Notes under the pieces: generated by a model
The model's database searches: none
What the model saw: the letters and a program-made list of their open reading frames with translations, nothing else
What the model was told of the DNA's origin: nothing
Source: Amborella trichopoda
Taxonomy: Eukaryota > Streptophyta > Magnoliopsida > Amborellales > Amborellaceae
Direction: 5' to 3'
Assembly: GCF_000471905.2 (NCBI RefSeq)
Contig: NW_006494942.1
Location: 324,234-388,233 of the forward strand
DNA length: 64,000 nt
Part shown: piece after piece, positions 32,656 through 43,985 of the stretch
Numbering within the stretch: the first letter of the stretch is position 1
Layout of the letters: each line of letters starts with the position of its first letter
Made by a program: the position numbers and the translations under genes

Positions 32656-34109
32656 TTGTTTGAAGGCATTTTTTAGCACCTTGAGTCCCCGAGGCAGAAT
32701 AAAAGAGAAGCTGGTCAATAAAGCCCTGACTTACAGTGAAATTTTTTGTAGTCTCAAAATTTCCCCAGAATGGGTTAGAATCTTCCTAATGACTTTGAAA
32801 GGCCACCTGCCACGTTTTGTCACAATTTGACATGTCTAAAGTAGTGCAGACAAAAAAATAGTTTCAGAAAAATCAGCCTCTAGCACCCTGAAACGAACCC
32901 GATAATTATAACTCTATTTTTAGTGCTACAAATGGCTATGGGACAACCATCATTGGATCCGACATGGTTGAAAACCCCTTGGGGTCAAGTTTTAGCTTAA
33001 ACAGACACTCTAGGACAAAGTTATGGGTAAAAGACTGAAAAAGGGTAGGTCGCATGCTATTCCTGTGCGCCCTCCCTACACCAAATCACCATTAATGGCG
33101 ACTCACAGTTTTAAACAGTGATTTTCGGGAGCTATATCTCCCTCGTTTCGAGTAGGATTGCGTTTAAATTATGTGAGTGTGTTTATCTCATCAAGACGAG
33201 TGTTTCGATATGTGGCACACCCCATAACAACGCCCAAGTAGGGATAAAAGCTAGAGAGAAGTTGGCAATTCACGGCAAAAGTTGCAGGAAATTCAGCAAC
33301 GACATGTTTTACTCAAGCGGCCATATCACGGCACACGCACAACGGATCAATGCGAAATTAGTTCCATCACATGCGTAACGTATGAGGCTACATCTGGGTC
33401 GAACCCCATGGGTGATGAACAATCAGATTTCAAACACGAAGTCCATAAAGTTGTTGTAAATTCCAACTGTCAAAATTCAGATTCCGGCTAAAACCCAAAT
33501 ATTGTTAAATCTTCGTCTAGGCATGAAATTGAGTTGTGTTGCTTACAACACAATCATGACCGCATGATTAGTACAATATAGCAAAGAAATCACGAAAAAA
33601 CGTCAAGACATGAGCACACCATTGATCAAAAGTTTTCAAGATTCATCCAAATTTCGAGTCTCATGATCATGGCCTAAAACGTGATCCGTGGTTCAAAGAT
33701 GGTATCAAATCGATCGTCATGCCGAGCTCAATAAGAAAGCAATCATCTTTCAATCAAACGGGCATCGTAGCAACCCTGGATCATCCATGGAGTATCACGC
33801 ACGTTCTAGGGTAGCAACAGGGACTGTTTTGGAATTTTTTATATTTTTGGCAGGGGCAAAACATCATTTTACACCTATTTTTAAATTTTCTTTAATTCAA
33901 ATAAATTGTAATTATGATCAATTAGGGTAGAATTGGGCATCCACCCATGTTCTGGGCCCAATCTATAAATACATGTTAAACCTAATTGTAAAGGGTTTCC
34001 CTCTTGCTTCAATTTCATGAATAAAATTTGAGAATTTTGAATTGAGATTGTGGGCACATCTTGGAGGGAGAGATAGGAGAGAGAAGAAAAATTATGGTAC
34101 CCCTCGATG

Positions 34110-34505
34110 AAGGTAACTTTCTCTCTCCTCCTCTGTCTCTCTCCTCTCATCTTCTTTCTTTCTCTCTCCTCCTCTTTCTCTCTGCTTCTTTTCCTCTCAT
34201 CTTTCTCTTTCTCTCTCCTCTTCTTTCTTTCTCATATTTCTCTTTCTCTTTCCTCCTCTTTCTCTCCTCTCATCTTCTTTTTTCTCTCTCCTCCTCTGTC
34301 TCTCTCATCTTTTTTCTTTCGCTCTCCTCTTCTCTCTTTTTCATCTTTCTCTTTCTCTCTCCTCTTTCTCTCTTCTCTCTTCTTTTTTCTTCTCTCTCCC
34401 TCTCTTTCTCTTTCCTCCTCTTTTCTCTCTCCTTTTCTTTCTCTCTCCTCTTCTTCCTCTCTCTCTCCTCTCCTCTCTATCTCTCTCTCCTCTCCAGTCT
34501 TGCAT
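34110..34505 (+). repeat. Pyrimidine tract 1 in the D LTR
   Basis: Nearly pure CT on the plus strand for about 400 bases, built from ctctcct, tttctctc and tcttttc. Open frames on both strands here only reflect the composition (Ser/Leu/Phe on plus, Arg/Glu/Lys on minus). Confidence 0.9.
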
Positions 34506-34789
34506 GGTGATGTCCATCGTCAAGCATGACATCCTCTTTCTTTTTTCAATCTTTTAGAACATGCATAACGAGTCGGACCTTAACCAGAGTGGCGGGCTGG
34601 GTCTTTGTACAAGTTCCTTTGTCTCTATGTTGTGCACGGCGATGCTCATTGTCATGCATGACATTTTTTCCTCTGTTCTTTGACAAGGACATTGAATAGG
34701 GCCCTTACCCAAGTGGCGGGCTGGGTTGTGTCTGAGTCCATTCTGACGCACACGGCGATGCCTATCGCCGCGTGTGCCTTCTCCATGTT

Positions 34790-35110
34790 CTCTTCAACAC
34801 TCTCTAGTCATGAATGGCGGAAGCCATCACTGTCCATGTTCTCTTCTACTCCCTCTCCTATCATGGATGGCGGAAGTCATCGTCATCCATGTTCTATCTC
34901 CCTTTCCTCCTTCCTCTGTCATGTATGGCGGAAGCTATCGCCGTCCATGCTTTCTTCTCTTCTTCTCTATCCTCTATCATAAACCGAAGAACTCTATTGT
35001 CATCCATACTTCCTTTTCTTCGGACAGTGAAACCACATCGCCATCCATGTTTCTTTTCCCTCTCTTTCTTCTTTGTCATGGATGGCGGAACCTCATCGTC
35101 GTCCATGTTT
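34790..35110 (+). repeat. Hairpin-unit array in the D LTR
   Basis: Five units of about 65 bases each contain an imperfect palindrome such as catggatggcgg ... gtcatccatg. They match the 49-base units in the C LTRs in principle but not in length. They lie between the two pyrimidine tracts. Confidence 0.6.
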
Positions 35111-35745
35111 ATCTTCCCTCATCTCTCTTCTTCTTTCTCTCTTCTTTCTCCCTCTTCTTACTGCTATCTTCTCTATCTTTCTCTCTTCTTTCTTCTCTCT
35201 CTTCTTCCTTTCTCTTCTTTCTCTCTCTTCTTTCTTCTCTCTCCTCTTTCTTCTTTCTCTCTCTTCTTTCTTTCTCTTCTTTCCCTCTCTTCTTTCCTCT
35301 CTTTTTCCTTCTCTATTCTTGCCCTTCTCTTCTTTCTTTTTCTTCTTACTTCTCTCTTCTCTTTCTTTTTCCCTCTCTCTCTCCTTCCCTCTCCTTTCTC
35401 TTCTTTTTTCCTTTCGTCTTTCTTCTCCCTTCTTTCCTTTCTTCACTTTTCTTCCTTCTTCTTCTCTCTTCTCCTCTCTCTATCCTCTTCTTCTCATCTT
35501 CTTCACTTTTCTCTTCTCATCTCTTTTCTCTTCTCCTCTCTTCTATTCCCTTATTCTCTTCTTATTTTATCTCTTATGGCTTCTCTCTTAATCTCTCATC
35601 TTTTATATTTCTTCTCTTCTCTTCCTTCTTCTCTTCCTTCTTCTTTCCTCTTCTCCTTTATTTTATTCCCTTCTTCTCTTCTTCTTCTCTCTCATCTCTC
35701 CTTTCTTTCTTTCCTCTTCTCTTCTCCTTCTCTCTTTCCCTCTAG
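35107..35745 (+). repeat. Pyrimidine tract 2 in the D LTR
   Basis: About 640 bases of almost pure CT on the plus strand, with no fixed repeat unit. It is longer than the equivalent tracts in C (38600-38910, 52480-52770). Confidence 0.9.
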
Positions 35746-36388
35746 TTTGACTAAGGTAGGCTCAGCCTAGAACTACTATGATAGTCTCGTCGTCACGCAG
35801 TATTGCCGCCATGCTGGTTTGAGTTACCGTGCCCATTTTGCTGCCACGATAGGCTAGCCATCGTGCGGGGCTAGTCGGTGTTCGTTCTGTCGTCGAGAAG
35901 TATTGTCGTCATGCCGGTCTGAGTTACAGTGCTTGTCTTGCTACAACGTCGAGACATCATTGTATTGGTCTAGCCAATGTGTCAGTCTAGCCACTTGGTC
36001 AAATTCTTCTCTTCTCTTTTCTCTATTCTATCTCTTTTTTCTCCTTTCATCACCCTAATCTCTATCCTCTTATTCTTTTCCTTCTCTCTTGGATGTGCAT
36101 GTCTGTGTGCATTCGCTCAAAGACAATATGGGGTCCCTTGATCCACTTGTCTTCTAAATTAACCATGTGTGTGTGATCACAGAAACAGGAGAGTATAATC
36201 AAAGGAGGTGATCTCAAACCAGTTGTACGACTGGGGGGCTTTCTGTCGTGATCTAAGAGGGCACCCACGCGAGTCAACCCGAGTGAGTCACGAACCCAGG
36301 TGAGGTGTGTACTACCTTACATTAAGTTCCTCTCTCATCGATTGGTATACCTGCCCTTGTTCTTTAGCAAGGTTCCCGAGAGAGCGGT

Positions 36389-39300
36389 TGTTTGAACACA
36401 TTGTTTAGTACCTTGGTCCCTGATGCAGAATAAAGAGGAAGCAGGTCAATAAAGCCTCAACAGACAATGGAAATTTTGACAGTCTCATAGTGGCCTCAAA
36501 ACTGGTCAAGATCTTCATAAGCACTCCAAAAGGCCACCTGCCAAGTGTTTTCGTAACCAAACATATCTAAGGCAGTGAACACGAAGAAACAATTGCAGCA
36601 AAATTGGACTCTAGCACCCTGAAATGAACTTTGCAACTAAAACTAGATTTTTGGCTTATCAAACAGCTTTAGGACCACCACTATTGGATCTGGCACGGTC
36701 GAAAACCTTTATAGGTCAAGTTGCGGCTTAATCAGGCACTCCAAGACTAAGTTACGGGTAAAATACCGAAAAGGGGTAGGCCACACAATATTCCCACGTG
36801 GCCACCCTGCACCAAAACACCATTAAAGGTGGCTATTTTCGCAGTCACAGACTGACTTTTTGGGGCCTACATCTCACTCGTTCCAAGTCGGCCTTTGCTC
36901 AAATTTTGTGAGCATGTTTGTCTCATCAAGACAAGCGTTTCAGTATGTGGTATGCCCCATGATGATGCCCGATCAAGGAGAAAAACTAGAGAGAATTTGT
37001 TGAACCATGAAGAAAATTACAGAAAAATCAACAGCAGCATGCCCCGTTTGAGCGGCCAAATTACGACGCTCACGTACCGGATCAATGCGAAGCTAATTGC
37101 ATTGTGTGCGTGAGGTCTGAGGCTATCTCTGGTCCAAACCTCGCGTACGATGAATGGTTGGATTGCACACACGGAGGCGTTGAAGATGCTGTAAATTTCG
37201 ACCGTCGAATTTCAAGAGTCCGGTCAAAAACTCAAGACAGTGAAATCTTCATCTGAACATGAAATCGAGTGGCGTTCGTTGCAATGTGATCGTGGCAGCA
37301 TGCTCAGTGTGATTCAATGAAGAAAATGAAGAAAAACATCCAGGAACGAGCACACTATCGATCCAAAGTTTTCATGACTCCACCAAAATTCAAGTCTCAT
37401 GATCGTGGTTTAACAACATGATTCATGGCTCGAAGTTGGTATCAAACCGATCGCCAAGCTGAGCCCTACAAGAAAACAATTATCTTTCGATCAAATGGGC
37501 ATCAGAGCAATCCCGGATCAGTCATGGAAGATCACACAAGTTCTCGGGGCAGCTGTAGGGACTGTTCTGAAATTCCACAGATTGTTAGGTAGAGGCAAAA
37601 TAGTCTTTTTGCACTCATATTCAATATTCAATAAAGACTTCAATTCTTCAATATTCAATAAAGACTTCAATTCTTGTTTGAGTTCGTGTGTATATCTTAG
37701 AGAGAGAGAGAGGAGAGAGAAGAAAAGGGTGGTACCCCTCGATGATAATTTTCTCTCTCCTCTTTTCTCTCTCCTCCTCTTTTCTCTCTCCTCCTCTTTT
37801 CTCTTCTCCTTTCTTCTCATCTCTATATCTCTTTCCCTCTCCTCTTTCCTCATCTTTACTTTCTTTCTCTCTCCTCTTTCCTCATCTCTATCTCTTTCTC
37901 TCTCCCCTTTTCTCCCCCACCTCTATCTCTTCTTTTCTCTCTTGTTTCTCCCCTCCTCTTCCCTGCTTTCCTCTTTATCTCTTTCTCTCTCTTCCTTCTC
38001 TGATCTATCGCATCTTTATTCCTCTTTCTTTCTCCATTTACATATGGTGGACCTATCGCCTGGTGCTCCTGAGACATGAACAGTGAGCCAGGTCTTAGCT
38101 CGAGTGATGCAAGCCTAGCACCGCTTGGGTTCTCTTTCTCTTTCTTCTCTTATGTCATAGTGGTGTAAGCCTAGTGCTAACTGGCCTCTCTTTCCCCTCT
38201 CTCTCTTCTGTCCCAGACGGCGTAAGGCCATCGCAGTCTGGACTCTTACTCTCCCATTTCTTCTGTCTCAGATGGCGAAGCTTCAACGCCGCCTGAGTTT
38301 TCTCATTTCTTCTGTCTCAGACGACAAAACCTCAATGCCACCTGAGTTTTCTCATTTCTTCTGTCTCAGACAGCGAAGCCTCAACACCGCCTGAGTTTTC
38401 TCATTTCTTCTATCTCAGACGGCGAAACCTTAGTGAAGCCTGAGTTTTCTCCTTTCTTCTATTCCAGAAGGCAGACACTTAGTGTCGCATGTGTTTTCTC
38501 TTCTCTCTTTCTCTTAGACCAATCGATGAAAACTTAGCGCCACCTGTGTTTTTTCTTCCATGTTCTTCAGTCCAAGCAGACGGAGGTCCATTGCTGTCTG
38601 AATTTCTCTCTTCTCCCTATCGCATTGTCGTCTGTGTCTCTCTTCTTTCTCTTACTCCTCTCTATTTCTCTCTCCTTTCTCTCTTTCTTCTCCCTCATCT
38701 TCTTTAATGCTCGTCTTTCTTCTTTTCTTTCCTCTTCTTCCTATTCATATCTTCTTCTTCTCTTATCACCTTCTATCTCGCCTCTCTCTCTCTATTTCCT
38801 TTTCTTTTCTCTTTTCTTCTCCTTCTTTAATTCCCCTTATTTCCCTTCTTTTTTATCTTCCCTTCTCTCTCTCTGATCTATCTTCTTTCTTTTACTCTCT
38901 CATTTGATCAAGAAGTGTTGAGACTAAACTTCAATGGTAGTTCTGTCGTTTAACTGTAGTGTTGTTGTGCCGGTCATAGTTACCGTGCCCATTTTATTGT
39001 CATGACAGGTCGTTGTTTCTAACTAGTCAGTATTGGTACAGTCATCTAGTAGTAACTCTGTTGAGCCGGTCTGAGCTACCGAGCTCGTTCTACTACCACG
39101 ACAGGTCAATTACCTACTAGTCAGGTCATTGTGTCGGTCTCACCACTCGATCAAATTCTTCTCGCCCCAATCTCCATCCTCTCATTCTTCTCTTCTTTTG
39201 AATGTGCACGCCTGTGTACATTCACCTAATGGCAAGGTGTGGTCCCTTGACCCACTTGTCTTGTAACATTTGTCATATGTGTGTGATTGCAGAAATAGGA

Positions 39301-39562
39301 GAATACAAGCTAAGGGAGGCAATTCCGAACCAATTTTACAACTGGGGGACTTTCTTCGTGATCTAAGAGGGCGCCCACACGAGCCAGCCCGAGTAAGTCC
39401 CGAACCCACCTTAAATTCCTCTCTCATCGGTTGGTCCACCTACCCTTGCTCTTGAGCAAGGTACTCGAGAGAGAGATCTCAAAGTCCTGGGTTCTCCTGA
39501 AACCCGAGACGCATGCCACCCGATCATCCAGATCCGTAGGGCGAGATCGAGGCACCTAACCA
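36389..39562 (+). repeat. 5' LTR of element C; TATA region lost
   Basis: Starts TGTTTGAACA, ends CCTAACCA, 3174 bases. Near 37610 it lacks about 110 bases present in the 3' LTR (around 51470-51570), including its TTATATAAA. In their place is a duplicated ttcaatattcaataaag block with two AATAAA (37630 and 37657). Pyrimidine tracts (37745-38040, 38600-38910) and a 49-base hairpin array (38209-38500) follow. Without a TATA box this LTR is a poor promoter. Confidence 0.85.
38209..38500 (+). repeat. 49-base hairpin-unit array in the 5' LTR of C
   Basis: About six units of 49 bases each read tgtctcagatggcgaag ... cgccgcctgag and can fold as an imperfect stem (ctcagatggcg with cgccgcctgag). The 3' LTR has only about three such units (52205-52345), so copy number changed after insertion. 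Confidence 0.7.
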
Positions 39563-39565
39563 GCT

Positions 39566-39583
39566 TGATGACTCCACTGGGGA
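39566..39583 (+). promoter_or_regulatory. Primer binding site of element C (mutated)
   Basis: TGATGACTCCACTGGGGA three bases after the LTR end. The third base is A where A and B have G, so pairing with the tRNA CCA end would be weakened. The remaining bases match. Confidence 0.75.
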
Positions 39584-41097
39584 CTTACTACCCCTTAGTC
39601 AGGTCGTACTTATTTGGCTAGTTTCTCCTTTTATTTTCTGTATCTGCACTTATGACTTCTGGGTTCTGTAACCCATTCATCCGAATCGGGGATTTTCTCA
39701 TCCCTGCATTCGCGAGTGTACCTCGGGAATAGGTTCCTCAAACTTTGTTCCCAACCTTCTTTTTGAGCAAAGACCCTGTGTCTATCTCTTAAGTCTTAAC
39801 CTGAATTAACGTGAGAAGGGACGTAAAAGCCCTTAACTCCCCATTTCTTAGCTCTGGTGGAACTTCCATCAAAGCCACTAGCATTGGCAGCACATCTGTT
39901 GCCGTACACAGCATGCACCCTGCCACGGACAAGTCACTTGTCGGTCGTATTACTGAGGTATGTCGGAAGGCTGCCCAGTCCCTCTCTGCAAAAGGCAAGC
40001 AAGTTGTCATTGCTTTTGTGCGTCACCGCAAGGCTACCCCCCACATCCTACACCATCACGAGTCTCTACTTTTAGAGGCTCGACACATCGAGGCGGAGAC
40101 CCTAGGGCCTCCACCTCTCGCACACACCATAAGGCTCGTGGGTCATCCACTCAAGCCACACCTTGGGGCAACCCTTATATTACCTCAAGTCAGCATCCAG
40201 GATCAGACCTCCTCAGGTCGGGTCTTACATACGTTGTTCATATGCATCCCACTGCTCTAGGCAATGCCATCATTGCGCCAACTCGAGTACACTAGAGACA
40301 ACCTTCTCGTCCTCTTACTCAGCACACACTAGCACACCCTGTAAGGGGCAAGCTCCCACTTGTTCTCTTACAGACACCTGCTCGCGATTCTCATCCTCAT
40401 AAGGACAAACCACTTGCTCGAGCCAGGGCTGACCCCCAGGTCACCATGATCCTTCTTCAAGGGGTGCACACGCGTCACCATTACAGACAGCCCCTCGGCC
40501 TCAACTCAGGTGTCCCCATGAGTCAACCTTGCTCCTGCTTGCTCCTCTTTCTTCGAGCAAGCACCTCCAGCCTTGGTTCTCAAAGACCTTCCCTAAGAGT
40601 ACCATCTTGAACTAACCCCGTCATTTCGATCCTGTCTCTAGAGCCCACAAAAGAGCTCAGGACAAAGACCTGATGGAAGATCGAGTCCTTCATCCTCCCA
40701 GGCCCAAGATGACTCCAGTCCCTGGCCCTCATCCTTTGCCGTACCTGATGGAGACAGCTCAAGAAGAGTTGATCAGCCACAGTCTCGATCACAGTTTTGG
40801 CGTGAGGTCCATCAAAACCTCAAAGGCAAATGCAACAGGGGTATCCAAATTCTGACTAGGGAAGCAATCAAGACAGTCGGGGCAACCAGCTCTGATGACC
40901 CTCTTCGCCTGGATCCCTTCTACCCCCTTCAGATGACAAAGCCTGAAGAAGAAGTACATTAGTCCTGCACTGTGGCTAGCATTGTAGAAAATGACCCAAC
41001 CACGCAGCAGCCACGGTTCCAAGACCGTCGAGAATCAGTCCTCACGCGATAGGCATACAAGAATCGAGTCCAGTCGGGGCATGCTGACCGATCTGCC
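39584..41097 (+). other. Element C leader
   Basis: About 1.5 kb matching leaders of B and D. Frames such as 39811-40260 and 39960-40295 overlap and are not shared in full. Blocks such as SLSAKGKQVV (C) and SLAVKGKEVV (D) suggest a decayed coding region, perhaps an amino-terminal gag part. No domain is recognised. Confidence 0.5.
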
Positions 41098-41640
41098 GTG
41101 CGCGACCTGTTAAGTTCGCAAGCCTCAACCGCAACTAAGGCTGACCTCCCTGGAGCAACAATCAGCGTAATGATTAGAAATGAATCTGACTCACAGGAGG
41201 ACCGCATGAACAAGTTCGATGATATGGTTCGCGTAATGATGGAGAAGATAGATTGTATAGATGTCACACGACAATCATCTAACCATGAGGTCAATTCCCA
41301 TCACTCAGATGGTGCACCTCCAAGGCAGCCCCATCCCTCTGCCTCACAAGACAATTCTGTCCCTCACCCCATCTCACAGGAAGATATTGATGCTATGGTG
41401 ACCCATAGCTTAAAGAATAGTCAAATTCCAGGGACACAGGTTGCAGTGCTTTATCAAAATTCGTACCCTTCATACGACCAGGTTCCATTTCCCTCAAATT
41501 ACAAGAAAGGGAAGTTTCCCCTATTCAACGGAACCACTTCCCCGAACTAGCATATCGCCCACGTCCAAGCAGCGTGCCAAGAAACAACGGCTGATGGGAG
41601 ACTCCTTCTCCGTCACTCCAAGGGTGTGAGTACAACAAAG
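41098..41640 (+). pseudogene. Gag amino part of element C, capsid deleted
   Basis: The 150-codon open stretch has VMIRNESDSQEDRMNKFD, then DIDAMVTHSLKNSQIPG and SYDQVPFPSNYKKGKF with LFNGTTS. After 41550 it continues in another frame up to GDSFSVTPRV, then jumps to knuckle-proximal sequence. The central capsid (the region equivalent to FIETLEG to FHATPM in A and B) is deleted, so no particle could form. Confidence 0.8.
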
Positions 41641-42340
41641 ACAATGCCTCATGCAAGAAAGCAACAACAGTCATACAACCGGGTATCCCCACCTACAAAT
41701 CTTAATCAAGAATATTATTAGACCAAGCATAGGAACAAGCACTAATGGGTCCCGGCGCTATTCCTATTATTATTAGAACAGAACATGATCGAGCTTCCAG
41801 AGGCCAAGTTCCCTTATCAAGTTGGACTCGATACTCGGACGAATTACTATGCTTACCATTGAAGGGTCAGCCACCCCACAGATGACTACTTTACGCTGAA
41901 AGACACTATTAAGGCTCTAATTCAGAAGGGTTAAATCAAGCTTGAAGAACTAAAAAAGGCATTCGGGGCAGCAGATGCCTCCCATAAAATAATCGTCTAA
42001 GAGGAAGACGAAGCCCCTGGTCTCCTTCATGCCTTTTTTGTTATAATGCTTCAGGAAGGCCTAATCACACAAAAATGGACAAGGCAACCCCGATGCCTTG
42101 CCTGGGGAACTGAGGACCATCAGTGCTCATACCAACAGATATGGGAGCATTACCTGTGTGAATGTACCAGTTTCCATAATATAATCACAAAGAAAATACA
42201 GGAATATCAAGAGTCTTACAATGTTCCAGTAGTGATCCCCAAGTCACTGCTCCACCGGTACGAGAGGACCTCCCAACTCAAGACCTGGGTAAAGATGACT
42301 CAGATCTTACTGAGCCCTCTACTTCCCAGCCATGGATAGT
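41641..42340 (+). pseudogene. Gag carboxy part of element C with damaged knuckles
   Basis: The first knuckle, near 41848-41889, reads YAYH, stop, RVSHPTDDY: both Cys positions are Tyr, two G-to-A changes. IKLEELKKAFGAADASHK follows, as in A. A later module reads CSYQQIWEHYLCEC near 42128 with Gln in place of the first His. The 97-codon open stretch 42046-42339 covers this module. The original RNA-binding function would be lost. Confidence 0.65.
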
Positions 42341-43263
42341 CCACCATGGGTGAAGTAGACTCAAGTCCTTAAGACGAGAAGCGATTCTCCAAGCTAGGGC
42401 AGTTCACAAGCCTAGCGAGACGAATCAAGAACCACCATAGAAAACCAGAAGGAGACGGACATCAAAGGTTGTTCATCAGATAAACAAGACGGTTCAACTG
42501 CTAGTCGAGCAGGAATTTCTCAGTCCTCTTCCCCCACTACCAACTTTAATGGACTTTATCCTTGGCACGATCCTCCTTCCATCTCCATCCCGTCAAGAGG
42601 ACGTCCCTGAGTCATCTTCTCCTCAAGGCACGTCCAATGAGGGTGACGACATTAAAAGCACTCCCCAGTGGTCTAAGAAGGAGAAAGACCTAAAAGACTC
42701 CCTGCACACGTCCAACCCTAATGATGACGTAAAAAGCTACCTAGATCAGTCCGATGATGGGAACGACCTTAAAAGTCCCCCACCTTCTGACCTTTCTCCT
42801 TCTTCTTCTTTTGCTTCTCATTCTCCCTCTTCTATGTCTCCCGCAGGTACAACCTTGAAATGTCCAGACTTCGAGGCCCTTGATCGAGAATTCGAAGGAA
42901 TTAACATAAGCAAGATGCAATGAAAGCGGCTGAGAAAGACGCTAGCCTAGGCAGCTAGATTCTTAGATGCCTTAACAGCTAAGGCCAAGGCAAAGCCATA
43001 TTCTGCAAAGAAGCACAAAAAGTAGAAGCCAAAGAAACCCCAATGGTCCCCCTGAGCCCAACTTCAAGCAGAGACTGAGAGAATCAAGAGGGGAAATCTT
43101 CTACTCTCAGGAAGCATGCCACATGGTACAAGTCTATGAAGCACCAGTTAGAGCAGGGCAAACACTGCAGACACTCGTGCAAAGACCATGTGATTCGTAC
43201 GAGGACACTTCTTTCATCATAATCGCTGAATCTCAACTTCCCCTTAATTTCTAAGACAAGCTC
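42341..43263 (+). pseudogene. Gag-pol linker of element C with acidic repeats
   Basis: A 124-codon open stretch (42549-42923) has three DD-x-K-S repeats (GDDIKSTP, NDDVKSYL, GNDLKSPP), then a Ser-rich run, and CPDFEALDREFEG. The pyrimidine run ending CCCGCAG at 42846 lies inside it. Further on SQEACHMVQVYEAPVRAG marks the point where the protease should follow; it does not. Confidence 0.6.
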
Positions 43264-43985
43264 ATGCCGCCTGATAAGCTTTCCACGTTTGAGGTTGACC
43301 CTTCTGTCCCTCGGTTCGAGAAAGGTGCAGGAATCATGACCTACCCTGGAACCCTGTTGGAGGCAGAGGTGTCAGGGTCATGGGTCTCTGCACTTGAGGT
43401 TGATGAAACGACCTTTAAAAACAACGAGGAAGAGTTGCAAGAGGCCCCAGAAGAATGGGAAGAAGGCGGTCAAGCTACTACTGATGAGCTCGAAGAGATA
43501 AATTTGGGAGACGAAGCCAACCCCATGCCCAATTTCATATCAGCAAATATGTCTCGAGAAGAGAAAGAAATTTTGTTACTTTGTTACGAGCAAACCGAGA
43601 TGTATTTGCTTGGCATTACCATGAGATGCTTATTTAGATCCTCAAGTCGTCATTCACCGTCTCGGCATTGATCCGACTGTCAAACCAGTCAAGCAGAAAT
43701 CAAGGAGGTTTAAGCCTGACCTCGAAATGCAAATAGATGCCGAAGTGACCAAATTCAAACAAGCAGGTTTCATTCGTAAGTCAAGTACCCGAAATGGCTA
43801 GCAAATGTTGTTACAGTCAAGAAGAAGAATGGCCAAATCAGGGTTTGCATTGACTTAGTGACTTGAATACTGCCTATCCTAAGGATGACTTCTCGTTGCC
43901 ATCCACCGAGATGCTCATCGATTCAATGGCTCACTGTCAAATCTTTTCCTTCATGGATGGGTACTCTGAGTATAATTAGATATGG
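43264..43985 (+). pseudogene. Acidic linker and start of RT in element C
   Basis: The 135-codon open stretch is the linker seen at 5437-5943 in A: SGSWVSALEVDE, EEWEEGGQATTDELEEINLG. No D-[S/T]-G protease motif is seen upstream. The pre-RT segment and the start of RT follow in broken frames (FKPDLEMQIDAEV-like text, then AYPKDDFSLPSTEML and FMDGYSEYN) with stops before 43986. Confidence 0.7.

Larger units (their letters stand above)
32657..36388 (+). repeat. 5' LTR of element D, first part
   Basis: Starts TGTTTGAAGG at 32657, the family start, inside the gene-like fragment; the preceding five bases are atggt. TATA (ctataaata, 33962-33971) is followed by AATAAA at 34020-34025, so the transcript start lies between them. 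Long pyrimidine tracts follow at 34110-34505 and 35107-35745, with hairpin repeats between (34500-35110). The LTR is interrupted at 36388 by the 5' LTR of C and continues at 53426, giving about 3.8 kb, the longest of the family. Confidence 0.85.

Noticed and set aside
35093-35446. Minus-strand open frame rich in Arg, Glu and Lys (also 34341-34532 and 37856-38077)
   Set aside because: It is the reverse complement of pyrimidine tracts in the LTR; composition alone keeps it open.
34061-35770. Long plus-strand frames of Ser, Leu and Phe, like membrane proteins
   Set aside because: They lie in LTR pyrimidine tracts and overlap in several frames; no start context or conservation.
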